A stretch of DNA of 64,000 bases from Cyanoderma ruficeps (Eukaryota > Chordata > Aves > Passeriformes > Timaliidae): NCBI GenBank assembly GCA_008694505.1, contig VZDJ01006585.1:10197759-10261758 (forward strand), read 5' to 3'. Below, one piece after another: positions 1 through 11,315 of this stretch; position 1 is the first letter of the stretch, and each line of letters starts with the position of its first letter. The position numbers were made by a program, and so were the translations under genes. The notes under the pieces were generated by a model. It had not been told where the DNA came from. It did not search any database and saw only the letters and a program-made list of their open reading frames with translations.

Positions 1-952
1 TACAGATTATAGACAGAAAAAGAAAAACTAAGAGAGGCAGATATTTACTTTAATTTATAGTGTTTCACTCTTATTTGAATGCTTACAGAGCGGTAGCTAA
101 GGAAGAGGAAACTGTCAAAAACTGTATTGCCAATCTTTGCATTTTTCATAGCTGTATTTGGAGGTATTAGCTTGGGTATAAACTGACTATGAAGAATGTG
201 TGAAAATCAGAAATTAATTTTAACATTGATTAAGGCAACATAAATTGTTCTTTTTCTTTTTTTTATTTTTTAATGTGGACCAATGTGTTAAACACTTCTT
301 TTTGTACTAAAACTATGCTACAACCCAAACTAAAATACTATGTAGAGTAAGCTAACAATAATGTTTCATAAATAATCTCAATCACTTCAATTTTCATTAT
401 TTAACAATTGTTTGGTATTTGGAAAGCCTGTGTGTAAACAAGTTTATCTCAGTAAAACAAACAAGAAAACAAACCCTTGTTTTTTGTTGAAAATGTCATC
501 ACACTGAAACCAGCATAATGAGTTTATGCTAGTTTGTTTATTTATTGTTGTTGTCCCCAAGATGTTTGTCATTTCCAAACAGTTCCTGGAACATTAATGA
601 TAGCAGTAACATGCATTTAAACTTTTGCCAAATTCCACTGACATGGCTCAATGCACTGTAAGAGAGTACTGCTGAAAGTCTGATGGTTTTGAGTATTGTT
701 TTTCTTGCATTGCTAAAACATACTGTTTTTCTAATGTATCATAGTGCAAGAACAGCTACCAGTTTAGAAGTGCAATATCATTAGAAAGGACTAGTCTGAC
801 TCCTTGCTATCAAAATGGTAGCTTCTGTGGTGGAAGATATGTAGTCTCTTGATGATCTAATCCCCCCATTTTATTTTTAGTAAACAGCTGACTTGCTTGC
901 CTTGACAGTTTTCTAAACAGGTAGGAACATGTTACTGAATATTTAAGATTTT
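1..952. other. anonymous AT-rich intergenic sequence
   Basis: I see no gene, repeat family or regulatory architecture here. The stretch is AT-rich with short T and A runs and no open frame of note. It ends where CR1 similarity starts. Confidence 0.6.
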
Positions 953-1550
953 GAAGACCCACCACATCCTGGTCTGCATCAAAAAAGGCAAGATCAACAG
1001 GTCAAAGGAGGTGATTCTCCATCTCTATCCTGCCCTCAGGAGACCCTGCCTGAAACACTGCATCAAACTCTGGGGCTCTCAGCAGAGGAAGGACCTGTTG
1101 GTGCGAGTCCAGAGGAGGGCCCTGAAGATGATCAGAATGCCAGAACATCTTTGAAGACAGGTTGAGAGAGCAGGTGTTGTTTGCCCTAGAGAAGAGAAGG
1201 TTCAAGGGAGACATCACTGAGGCCTTTCAGTACTTAAAGGAGCTTATAAAAAGGTGGAGAGCAACTCATACATAGGTAGAGAGTGATAGGACAAAGAGGG
1301 GATGGTTTTAAACTAAAAGAGGAGAAATTCAGGTTAGAAGTAAGGAAGAAATTCTTTACTCAGGAAGTGGTAAAGCACAAGAACTGGCTGCCCAGAGGAG
1401 CTGTGGGTGCTCCATTCTTGTAGGTGTTCAAAGCCAGGTTGAATGGGGCTCTGAGTAACCTGGTCTAGTGGCAGATGTCCCTGGCCATGGCAATGGGGGT
1501 TGGAACTAGAAGATCTTTAGCATCTCTTTCAACCAGACCATTCTGTGACT
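953..1550 (+). mobile_element. CR1 LINE, 3' end fragment
   Basis: This is the 3' part of a CR1 non-LTR retrotransposon in plus orientation. The order of recognisable CR1 blocks is the end of the reverse transcriptase frame (the segment around 1015-1140 reads as the CR1 'ILPLYSALRRP...LVRVQRRALKMI' region, with frameshifts), then the 3' untranslated segment with the 'gagaagagaaggttcaaggg' block near 1190, and the terminal part with the 'ggttggaactagaagatc' block ending in ttctgtgact at 1541-1550, the usual CR1 terminus. It is 5'-truncated, as most CR1 copies are, and many indels and stops show it is old and inactive. The short open frames on both strands over it are remnants, not genes. Confidence 0.9.
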
Positions 1551-4470
1551 GGTGGTTGTGATACAACAGGGTACAGCCACTGGAGCATGTCAAGAGCTAA
1601 CAGCCCAAGCTGGTGGCAGGAGAGGAGTTAAACAAGACTAGAGCTGCAGACACTACTATGGCTGGAGGTTTCAAACACCCTTTTGCTATAACCTTTATGC
1701 CCAAAAAGACAAACACGGAGACAGAGAAGTAAGTAAACCCCATAGCTGCGAAGAGGGAACATATATCTATTAATCTTCTCTTTTATCTAAAAAAACAGAA
1801 TATTGGAGAGCTAGGAGTAAGAGCATAAATTCTATAGTGTCTGCATCAGCAGCAGCGTCAGGTTCAGCAACAATGGTAAGAGTGATCTTGGGATTGTAAT
1901 ACTGCTGTGGAAGTGGCAGTGATGATCTCCATGACTTCCTGGCTCAAAGAGCAATGAAGAGCCAGGCAGCTCCTTTCTTTTAGTAGGCACAACACTCCCA
2001 ATGTAGAAAAAACTGGGCAGGAACAGCCATTATTTCTGTGCTACATAATCTTGGAGATTAGATTCTAGGTAGCTGTTTTTCTTGAATCAATACAGCTGTA
2101 CTTGCATTCTCCTCTCCTCAATAATCAATAAAAAAATTTATTCATGTTTAACAGCACAGGATGATCAGCTATATCTTTTCATGCTTATAATTCTCTCTCT
2201 CTTAAAAAATATTTTGCATTCTTCCCTTGACTGTATTCAAAACAACATTTTAGTACACTTGGTAGCCTGTGTGCTGTAGCTTGTCAACACAGTTGTTACA
2301 TACTTCCATAGTTAAACTACTGCTATATCTCATCTAGAGTCTATTTTCCATTCCTCTTGCTACCTTTGACTTAATTTCTTCTCTGACTTCAATTTAACTT
2401 ACAGAAAATAATTTCAATATTGTTTTAAAGATGTGAAGAATATTTAGCTGTTTTTAATTTTCGCAGATACAATTACAAGGTAGTTTACAACTAAGCATAA
2501 TTTTGATGTACAGTAGTTCCCTTTTTTTTCCCTACAACTATCCCAAGAGATGAAAGCAGACCTTTAAAGATAAAAGTGAATTTAGAAATATAATGAAAGT
2601 GTTTTTAATATCTTAGCTTTTGCCATAAGCTTTGCTATATACCATGCAAATTTACTGCTTCTGTATGTGGTAACCGTATTGTGCATTTTTCCCTCTTGGA
2701 TAATGTGCTTTCTCCTACTTCAAAGAAACCTAAAATAATTGGACTTGTGTTATATGTAGGAAACCAGGGTGAAATTAATTGAAATTGATGTTAATTGTAT
2801 TATTTTCTTAATTGCTGCAAATGTGGGTCAACACTACCATGGACTTCATATAGATTTTAATAGAACTGTGAATTATAAGATATTTTTGGATTTGCTTCCA
2901 GCATTAAGTTCTTTAAAAAAATTAATGATTGAATCTCATATGTAATGCCATCCCAGTGAGAGTAGATTTTGAGTGGCATTTTACGAGTGGATATTCACTT
3001 TGGGAGTGTACAAGACATGCTTGGATTGTTGTTCTAATGAAAGAACTCAAAGTATGTTTTCTAGCAGACTTACCTAGCTTCAGATGAAGAATCTTGTTAC
3101 AGACAAAGAACTGGGTATGGTTCAGTTGTTAGCATAAAGGTGTCTAGTGACATTTCCTTGGGGTGCTCGCTGTGATATCCAGTTACTGGTGTAGAAGATC
3201 AGATACTGCCCTAAAGACCTATGTCACACCTCTCAACTCCATGTGAAAGCTTCCATTGCCTTAGGACATCTGAAATGGCATTATTCATCTGTGTCTAATG
3301 GAGATGAGAAGTTGTAAAGGAGATTTCAATTACTCCAAGTAATGTGGGTAAATGTTCATGCAAGATACAAGCAATAAATTAGATGTCATCAATAAAGTGC
3401 TTCTTGGAAAAATTAATCAGGCTACCACGAGAAAAGAATAACTTTTTCTCCTATCAGTGCACAGGACTGAGATATAATATCACGAAAAACAAAACAAAAA
3501 AACAAAACAAACAAAAAAACCCTCTCATGGTTTACTCAGAAGTAAAATTCTCATAGGAGAAAAATTGTGCATGTGGAACTATAAACAGTGAAGTGTACGG
3601 TCAGTCGAAAAAGTTGCAAAGGAATGGTAAAGTTATTTAAAAAACTATATTTTAAAAATTTACTACTATTCTACTATTTAATTATTTATATAATTACTAC
3701 TATTTCTAAAATGTGAAAAAAGTGGCTAAAAGAATAAAAAAGTAAAAAATTTGCATGTGGCATAAAGGTTTTTTAAGGACTTTTTTTATTTTTTATTAAA
3801 AGAATAATTTAATATTACTTTCTACATGAATCCAAAAATAATTTTAAGTAGATAAATAAAAAACCCAATAGCATAAATATGGAAAAGTATCAAAAGTTCA
3901 TTATCAGAGAAAGGTGGCTATCTAAAATAAGATGCATTTCAAAAAGGAAAAGATGTATTCAAATGAAGAGCACATGAACTCTAGAACTGTAAATATGTAT
4001 GTTTAGCAATGTATGCTCTATTACCTTGTTTGCACTTCATATATGTATGAAAACATCAGTAAAACAGATGTTAAAAGATGTTGAAAAATATCTGATCCAA
4101 AATGTTGATAATGTTTGAGAAGGAAGAAAATTGAGATTTTGTACTGCTTACAAATGACTAAGGTACAACAGGAATTAAAAAAGAGATACTTCCTTGCAAG
4201 TTCATGTATGAAATTGTGAATGCACTAACTAATATGACAATTATTACTTCATTTGTTTTAAGTAGAAGAGGAAAGTAATAAATTTGTATTTCTAAAGTAT
4301 TCTAGGCATGGTATGGGGCACAGGCAGTAACTCTGACTAACACAAACTTTAATAAACAATGTGCTTTGTACATATTTTTTTATCTGTACTTGTGCTTTAG
4401 CTGTAAAAAGGGAATGCATATCAAATCTTTTGGAGCTGCTTTTAGGACATAAGAGGATGCATAAGAGAAA
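1551..4470. other. anonymous AT-rich intergenic sequence
   Basis: No gene is visible. The part from about 1560 to 2030 is somewhat richer in G and C than its surroundings and could be an old unrecognised repeat. A run of A with scattered C lies at 3484-3521. The rest is featureless AT-rich DNA. Confidence 0.5.
3484..3521. repeat. A/C low-complexity tract
   Basis: An A-rich run broken by single C residues, grading to CCC at its right edge. It is one of several such tracts (or their T/G complements) in the window. No retroposed sequence is visible directly upstream that would make it a poly(A) tail. Confidence 0.7.
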
Positions 4471-4929
4471 AACACCAAAACTACTTGAACTACATGACCA
4501 TCAACCTTACTTCAGCCCCTGAGAAAGATAATGGAGCAAATAGTTTTGGAAACTATTTCCAAACATGTTAAGAAGGTGATTAGTACCGGTGAAATGCATC
4601 CTGAGTGCTTGGTCCAGGTTTATGCTCCCTGCTACAAAGGAGACATGCACAGACTACACCAAGTCCACAGAAGGGCCCTGGAGGTGATTTGATGAGTGAA
4701 ACATCTCTCATACCAGGAAAGTCTGAAAGATCTTGGACTGGTGAGTCTTTAGAAGAGAAAGCTCAGGGGGAACAAGGTGTATAAATACTGCTGGGAAGGT
4801 GTAAACAAGACAGAACCAGACTGTCAGATGTAATACGATGAGACACAATGGGCAGAAACTGAAATATGGGGCATTTTGTGCCAACATATGAAAATATTGT
4901 CTTTCTGTCAGGGTCATCAAACACCGAAA
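4471..4929 (+). mobile_element. CR1 LINE fragment with internal deletion
   Basis: The left part (about 4471-4605) matches the CR1 reverse transcriptase segment that runs through 'aaccttacttcagcccctga' and 'gataatggagcaaatag'. At about 4606 it jumps to the 3' part, the block with 'ccacagaagggccctggagg' followed by the 3' region up to 'gggtcatcaaacacc'. More than half a kilobase of the expected CR1 sequence is missing between the two, so this is either one copy with an internal deletion or two adjacent fragments. It is strongly diverged and lacks the usual CR1 terminus. Confidence 0.75.
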
Positions 4930-6569
4930 CGTAGATAGGAATTTATTGTTAGCCCGTAAATCTTAACAATTAAATTAGAATGCCACATTTATTTTTCAGT
5001 TACATTGTGGTAATGCCAGATTTTCGGTTAAAATTTATAGTGGAAAAGAACTTTAATAATTACCTAAAATCATTATGCTTTAAAAGTAAATATTTACACC
5101 CTCTTTTTGATGCTTTTCTTACTTATTTATGTTCTCTGGGCCAAGGGCTGGTCCCATCTCTCTGAAGCATGGATGTCCTGGCATATAACAGTAGTTGTCA
5201 ACACCAAGAATTTTCTGTAGGTGTTTGGTGTTCAGGGAGAGTCTGATGCTCACTTAAAGTCTGAAAGCTGCACACTGCAGCTTCCACCAGCCATTACTAA
5301 GCAGTAATGTTTTCACTTGTTTTCTCATGTCTGTACTCTGTGTGATATTCACAGATTTTCAGATATAGCGTGGCCTGGGCGATGGTCACTAGACCTCTAG
5401 GCAATGTCTAAAGTCAGGTCAGACCAACACAAACACTGACAAGCCCTTAGGTCTACCACTGCCTTATAAGAACAAAATCTATGACTCTCTATTATTAATG
5501 TCTAAAATCAAATTTACCACTTGCTCACTTCACACTAATTCTTACTTTCTTTCCCTAAACATTTAGTGTTTCCATAAACAGAACTTAGATCTTAGGCTCT
5601 TAGGATGCATGATATTTTGAACTGAGAAAGGTCTTGTATAAGGTGATAGTCTGCTAAGGGTTCATACAATTTTTCCCTCAGGATTGCCTCCAGAAAACAG
5701 TTTTCTAAACAGAAGGCTTTCAAAAACTACTTACTTAAGTGATGCAAAGGTCAAACCAAGGCTTGAAACAAATCAACTGACACAGTCTGAATAACCAATT
5801 GATCTATTTTAACAACTATATGTGTCTGAGATTTTAATGGGTCTGTCCTTCCCCTTGCTCTGGTTATTTCTGCTTTTCTCCTTGTTCTTTGAAGTCCAGA
5901 GTCTGTTACACATTGTGTCTCATTCCTAACTTATAACCTATGAACTGATACTTCTGAAGAAACAAGGCTTGTGATCTGAAGCTGAGGTGTTATATCTACA
6001 CATCTGAACATAGGAGAGTTGAGTAGAAAAGATTAGTTCCCACTGTTGACCTTGGCATTATGAGGTTTGTTCAGGGGTGTTTGTTCTTAGTATTTACCAC
6101 TGAGGGTTTAAATACAAAGAGGAAACATTTGTTTTGGTTGTTTTTTTTTTCTCAGAACTTTAATTGTCCTCAGCTTTATTTAAAAGATTTCGGAGCCAAA
6201 ATTGGTCATGAAGAGTGGGGTCTTTGACAGAGATCAGAATATTGGAGTATAAACCACAAGAAAGAAAACATAGATTTCTCTTGAATGAAACAAGCTAAAA
6301 TGGTTGTCTTGAAGATATTTAAGTAATTTAAAAAGGGACATCACATTTAAATTTAAAAATGTGTATTCTTAGGGTTTGCCTTTTCCTTGTTGTTTTTCCT
6401 GTTGGTTTTTGGTATTTCTTGCTAAGTAATGGTTTCATGTCCAGGGACTACCCTCTACTGAAGGTATTCTGAGCAGAAAAAGGGTTTGTTTGTGGTCACC
6501 ACTGAGTTACATGAGCAGAAAATACTTTGCATCAACAACTGATCCTGCACAGAGGACCATTTAGAGTAC
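4930..6569. other. anonymous intergenic sequence
   Basis: No gene or confident repeat is visible. Composition is AT-rich with short mixed blocks, for example 5150-5300 and 5390-5460, that I could not assign to any family. Confidence 0.5.
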
Positions 6570-6715
6570 TAGAGATTGATCTTAGCAGCGCCCCTGATCC
6601 CTTTTCTATGTCTTTTTATCTCTCTGTTATTTACTGTTAAATAAAACCCATATTACATTTGCACTTGCACCTTAATTCGGACAGAGGAATCTGTCACTTG
6701 TTGGATCATAACAGG
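6570..6715 (+). mobile_element. possible LTR 3' remnant (R-U5)
   Basis: A polyadenylation signal AATAAA at 6640-6645 sits in a pyrimidine-rich context and is followed by a segment ending in 'ttggatcataaca'. The same arrangement recurs at the 3' end of the LTR at about 31.5-32.4 kb, where the signal is followed about 80 bases later by 'attggatcttagca'. This suggests both are 3' halves of related retroviral LTRs. I cannot find a 5' boundary or target duplication. Confidence 0.4.
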
Positions 6716-7066
6716 ATGCAGGATATCCTTACAATAATTTTTAGTGTGTTTGATGTTTCTATTTTTTACGGGTATTTATGTGATTGCATATGAGATTATC
6801 AAATATTTTTTTTTATTGCTATTGTTGATATAATGTCCAATAACCAACCCCCAAAAAATTGCATTTCCTATTTCTTTTGTATTTGTTGTCAGTTAAAGTA
6901 ACAGATGCTCCTGTGGTGAAAATTATAAAATTTACTGCTGGGGATAGAAAAGAAAAAGGACTAAACCCAATTGTGTATGACAGGTGTACAACAGTGAAAA
7001 TCTCTGAGGAGTTAGAATTACACAAATACCCTATTCTAACAAGTTGCTTGATGTTCATGTTTTGTA
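6716..7066. other. anonymous sequence with one exon-like open frame
   Basis: A plus-strand frame is open from about 6859 into the CR1 tail. A segment at 6893-6983 is preceded by a pyrimidine-rich stretch ending in CAG and followed by CAG|GT, so it has the form of a 91-base internal exon. I recognise no protein family in its translation, and such sites arise often by chance. Confidence 0.3.
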
Positions 7067-7118
7067 GAAGGAGATTGAACTTGATGACCTTTAAGGCCTT
7101 TTCCATTTTAAACAATAT
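7067..7118 (+). mobile_element. short CR1 3' tail
   Basis: About 50 bases match the end of CR1: 'gagattgaacttgatgacct' followed by the 'ttaaggccttttccattt' block. Everything upstream is missing. A T/G low-complexity tract follows at once, in the place where CR1 copies usually carry a short tail repeat. Confidence 0.65.
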
Positions 7119-7222
7119 CTTTTTTTGTTTGTTTTGGGGTTTTTCGGGGGTTTTTTTTGTTTGTTTGTTTGCTTTTTTGTTGTTGGTGTTGGTTTGTGTG
7201 TTTGTTTGGGTTTTTTATTGAA
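7119..7222. repeat. T/G low-complexity tract
   Basis: Runs of T with interspersed GGGG and TTTG units, no coding potential. It contains two G runs of four or five next to T runs. The overlapping open frame on the plus strand is an artefact of T/G bias (Phe, Val, Cys, Leu only). Confidence 0.85.
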
Positions 7223-7290
7223 AAGGCCATTTACCAGATGACCTTAGAAGACCACACAGTTTTCATTCACATATCCTTACAATATCTCTC

Positions 7291-7880
7291 TGTAAATAAT
7301 CACAACAATAGAAAGAAGTAGAGCCACTCACTTGCTCCTCCTGTACCCTGGAGAGATGGGGAAGAGAATCAGAAAAAAGTAAAACTTGTGGTTTTAGATA
7401 AGGCCAGCTTAATAATTGAAATAAAATAAAGTAAAATGCAATATAAAAATACTAATAATTAATAATTACAATGAAAAGGGAAGCAGCAGAGAGAGAAACA
7501 AGATAGAGCATGAGAAAATTCAAGAAAACAAAGACCCCAGGTAATGCCTAATACTGTCGCTCACCCCCTACCAACCAATCCCACCAGTCCCCAGGCAGCT
7601 CACAGCCTACTTCTCCCAGTCAGCATCCTAAACCTGATGTTTTATGGTAGAAGAAATCCATTTGAACACTTTGCTGTCCTGGTTGTGCTTCCTCACAGCT
7701 TCTTGTGTCCCTGCTCACTGGCAGAGCATGGGCAATGGAGAACTCCTTGACTTACTTTAAGCGCTACTGAGAAACAGCAGAAACATTGGTGTGTTATCAA
7801 TATTATTCTCATACTGAATCCAAAACACAGCACTACACTGCCTAGTAGGAGGAAAATTAACTCTATCCAAGCCAAAAGTA
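7291..7880 (-). mobile_element. solo LTR, avian ERVL-like family
   Basis: Read on the minus strand this begins 'tacttttggcttggatagag' and continues through blocks typical of a very common avian LTR family: the segment with 'gttttggattcagtatgaga', the 'gataacacaccaatgtttct' block, the 'catgctctgccagtgagcag' block, then an AT-rich region with 'ttattaagctggccttatct' (R region) and 'aggagcaagtgagtggctct' near the 3' end. The right edge at 7880 is supported by similarity; the left edge at 7291 is chosen because it starts with TG. I did not find a target duplication. No retroviral gene lies beside it, so it is a solo LTR. Open frames in it are not genes. Confidence 0.75.
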
Positions 7881-7884
7881 GGCC

Positions 7885-8720
7885 AGCCCCCAATGATGTA
7901 TGTGAGAAAGCTTTACCCTGACAGTCTACCTTTAGCTGTCTATGCTTGATAAAGAGATACCAGCAATATCATTTTTCATCTCAGTGACATGCCCAGTGCT
8001 CACACACCCCAAACAGCCTTATAGCACTATACTTGATTCACTTCCAACATGTCAAAAATCCTCCTTGTACTGCAAACACTTGAGTGCAGGGTTCAGGACT
8101 TCAGGGGGCACGTGGTGGCAGCTGGCTTCTGTCTTGTTAATACGGTCCAGCAGGTGATTGCCTTTCTTTCTTTGCTGCATGAGACTATTTATGGCTCATG
8201 TTTAGCTTCTCCTGCTTCACATTGCTATATTTTTCCAGCAGCCTGCTTTCTAACCAGCAGGGGCCTAGTCTTCATGATTTCACTGGAATTTTTCTATCCA
8301 AGGGCAGGTCTTCCCATATGCTTTTGTTGAATGTGATGATATTTCTCTAGCCTGCAGATGTCCCTCTAGGTAGCAGCTTTCTCTATCATATCAGTGGTTC
8401 CCTACAACTGGCTATTGTCTTTGGACTTGTTGAGGCTTTCTGTCCCACCTTTTTGGTCTTTAATTACATTCCAAAGTCAACAGAGCACATTTTCTCTTCC
8501 TCCAAGGCTATCAAATGGACCTTCCTGCTTCTTTGTAGCTATTCTTATTCACTTCCTTGTCCTTCCTGCAGTTGGGCATTGCTTACAGAGGGGTGCTGCA
8601 GACTGATGGGCCTCTGGTCCCCTAAGATTTTCTTCTTCCCCTTCTTAAAGAAGAGCTGAAACTTGTCTTGAGAGACTTCTCTGTTCATATTTACAATAAT
8701 GTAAAAAAACCCGACTGAAA
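7885..8720 (-). mobile_element. CR1 LINE fragment, degenerate
   Basis: On the minus strand the sequence follows CR1 order: a block near 8600-8660 reading 'agctcttctttaagaagggg' then the 'ggcccatcagtctgc' block, a block near 8360 'gggacatctgcaggctagag', one near 8200 'gaagctaaacatgagcca', one near 8140 'cgtattaacaagacagaagc', and finally 'cagtacaaggaggatttttg' near 8070. These correspond to the reverse transcriptase domain down to the start of the 3' region. It has many indels and stops. Its 3' part stops at the edge of the neighbouring LTR. Confidence 0.65.
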
Positions 8721-9980
8721 TTACAGCTATGGGATAATTTCCATGAAATAACCCTGCTTACAAAAGAAAGAGTGATTTACAGGAAGAAAAATAATTCAGC
8801 TTCTCTAAGATCTCGTGTTTCACCATATTGCTTCTCATTTATAAAAACTGTAACAACTTCAAAGACTTGTTATGCTTCTTGTAATCTTGTCTAATCATTA
8901 GCAGCCAGAATTCTCAGTGTCCTGACAGCCACATGACTGCTGCACTACACATGGGGAGAGACCTCTGTCCACAGCCCTTCTTTCAGGATATCATGGGTCT
9001 CAGCCTTTTTTATTTCCACATTGACAGTAATCAACCTTACCTCTGCCCACACCAGCATCAGCAAGAGCATAACTCAGATTGTCATATTCTTGACATAATG
9101 AATTCACAATAAACTATGATCAGCAAAGACAGTGGTCATTCTCACTTATACTGATGGAAATCCAAAGCCAGCTGAAATGAGTTAAAATGTGGTCAGATGA
9201 CATGGAACTACATTCTCACATGGTAATAGAATTTATCATTTTGAACCCTGAAGTATAATTCTTTAAATTTATGTTGGTATATTTGGTACATTATTGACCT
9301 TTGCCTGTCTAGCTGATGCTTGACAGTATCTGTCTGTCCAGTAGCACATACAGCACTGTGTTTAATAATAACTGTGGATTTCAATGATAGTATTAAATGA
9401 TTCTTTCTTTCTCCCTCTCAAAAAAACCAAAAATAAAACCAAAAAAACCACCAAAAAACCCCCAAACAAACAAAAAACCACCAGAAGAAAAGAAAAAATA
9501 AAGGACAGATAAAGTACACATGGATCTAAAAATCTAAAAAATACGAGGTAAAGAGAAATTTTCCAGCCTGAGGACTACTGTGAACTGACCCCATACTAGC
9601 TTTATGTTGTTAAATAATTAAGGAGAGCACTTGATTCAGAGCAAATACTTAAAATTAATGAAGTCCAGCACTCATTAATCCTGTTAGAAAGAAGTGGCTT
9701 AGTAAGGACTTTAAGGTTTTCTCTTTCTATTAAATCCATAGCAAACATCAATATTAAATCCTATATGCAATATAAAACCTCAGAATTTGTCTGTGGACAT
9801 ATCATGTGTCTGTGCCTGATTATCAAAAGTAATTGAGAGTTCTTATCAGTTTGAAGCATGAAAAGGATTCCTACAAAACATACAGAACATACAAAAAGTT
9901 CAGCATTTTTGGTTGTTATTTAAATTTTTATTATTATTGTTATTCATTGATTATTTTATATACATATATTTTTTTCTGGA
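8721..9980. other. anonymous AT-rich intergenic sequence
   Basis: No gene is visible. It contains an A/C low-complexity tract at 9419-9486 and otherwise unassigned sequence. The block 8930-9070 is mixed in composition but matches no repeat that I know. Confidence 0.5.
9419..9486. repeat. A/C low-complexity tract
   Basis: Poly-A runs broken by CC and CCC, the strand complement of the T/G tracts elsewhere in the window. Confidence 0.8.
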
Positions 9981-10561
9981 TGTGTTGTGTCTAGTTGAAA
10001 TGGAGTTGATTTTCCCCACAGCAGCCCTCACAGCTCTGTGCTTTGCATTGGTAAGGTGTTGGCAGCACCACAGTGTTTTGGCTCCTGCTGAAGAGCCTCA
10101 GAGCTCTCTCCAACATTCTACCCTCACCAGAAGTCTGTGTATGAGCAAGATGTTGGGAGGGCATGAAACTAAAACAGCTGACCCAAATGGGCCAAAGGGG
10201 TATTCCATGTTGGATGACATGTTCAACAAAAGCAGCTGAGATAAGGAAAAAGGATGGGGGAGAGGGTCATTCATAATTTGTTATTTACAGCATTTGCCCT
10301 CTGGAGCAACCATGATGTGCTGAAGTCCTGCTTCCGAGGAAGTGGCTAGACATTCCTTGCTGATGGGAAGAAGAGAATAAAATTTTGGTTTTATTTTCCT
10401 TCATTTGTGTGCTCATGATGTTCACTGCTGTGTGAGTAAACTGCCTTTATCTTGACCCACAAGGGTTTTTTCATCTTATTTCTCCCCCCGTCCTGCTGAG
10501 GAATGGAGTAATAGAGTGGCTTGCTCGGTGCCTGACATCCAGCCAGGTTCAAACAGCTACA
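9981..10561 (+). mobile_element. solo LTR, avian ERVL-like family
   Basis: The element starts TG and ends CA and is flanked by CTGGA (9976-9980) and CTGGG (10562-10566), a plausible 5-bp target duplication with one change. Landmarks in order are 'gaaatggagttgattttccc' near the start, the 'gctgacccaaatgggccaaa' block near 10180, AATAAA at 10376-10381, the 'ctttatcttgacccacaagg' block near 10445, and 'gacatccagccaggttcaaa' at the 3' end. The 10180 and 10445 blocks are shared with the LTR at 13770-14268, and the 3' end with the minus-strand LTR at 53997-55418. No internal retroviral sequence is present, so it is a solo LTR left by recombination. Confidence 0.85.
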
Positions 10562-11036
10562 CTGGGGGAAAGTAAAATGGTAATTTTTGAATATACAGCA
10601 TTTAGAGTAAGGAACTGATAATATTTCTAATGATACTGCAGATTTTCAGCTAAGTCAGTTGGGCAGGCATCTGTCATTTTTATCAAATGTACAAAAGGTA
10701 TAAATTTTCTGATTCAGTTCTGTCTTAGAGCTTAATTAATTCCTGTCAAGCTTTAGATACTGGCGAGGCAGGGAGGCAAGCAGAGTTGGTAGAAAGAGGT
10801 CAAATAATTAAGACTATCCTAGAGTCAATCCTGTGAAGAAAAGAGAAATTTTAAAATTAAGACAAATAAAGAATAGTGCTATACCTTTGAACATGGATCC
10901 AGGACCCATAGAGTCAATAGGTATAACCCGGAATCCAGTTCACAACTTTGAGGGGTGTGTTAGGGGACTTTTTTTAGTTTTTGCAACTTCAGAAGTCTAC
11001 AATTTCTAAAGATTTTAAAAGAGTGAACATTTTATT
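10562..11036. other. anonymous sequence between LTR and CR1
   Basis: No gene or repeat is recognised. Mixed composition, no open frame of note. Confidence 0.5.
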
Positions 11037-11170
11037 CCTTGGAAATGTTCAGGGTCAGGTTGGATAGAGCTTGGAACAACCCAATCAAATTAAAGTTATC
11101 CCTGCCTATGACATGGTGGCTGGAACTGGTTGATCTTTAAGGTACCTTCTAACCCAACCTGTTTTATGAT
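11037..11170 (+). mobile_element. CR1 LINE, extreme 3' end
   Basis: The last ~130 bases of CR1: the 'cagggtcaggttggatagag' block, the 'ctgcctatgacatgg' block, 'tggaactggttgatctttaa' and a terminus ending in ttatgattt. It is 5'-truncated and moderately diverged. Confidence 0.85.
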
Positions 11171-11242
11171 TTTTCCACTATTCAATAAACTCTAAAGTGG
11201 GCTAATGTAATTATTAAAAAAAATCAGTCCCAAAACAAAAAC

Positions 11243-11314
<72 letters not shown>

Positions 11315-11315
11315 G
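11243..11315. repeat. (AAT)n microsatellite
   Basis: About 24 uninterrupted AAT/TAA units. The purity over about 70 bases suggests it is polymorphic in length. A short AAG-rich purine tail follows at 11315-11328. Confidence 0.97.

Noticed and set aside
5602..6719. A 1.1-kb LTR bounded by GGATGC repeats at 5602 and 6714
   Set aside because: The left end does not start with TG directly after the repeat, and the interior lacks LTR structure until the last 150 bases.
6859..7221. 120-codon open frame ending in a hydrophobic segment
   Set aside because: The C-terminal half is a CR1 tail plus a T/G tract. Only the short exon-like part was kept as a weak note.
7544..8659. Series of small open frames as exons
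   Set aside because: They cover an LTR and a CR1 fragment that read better on the minus strand, and none has a family match.
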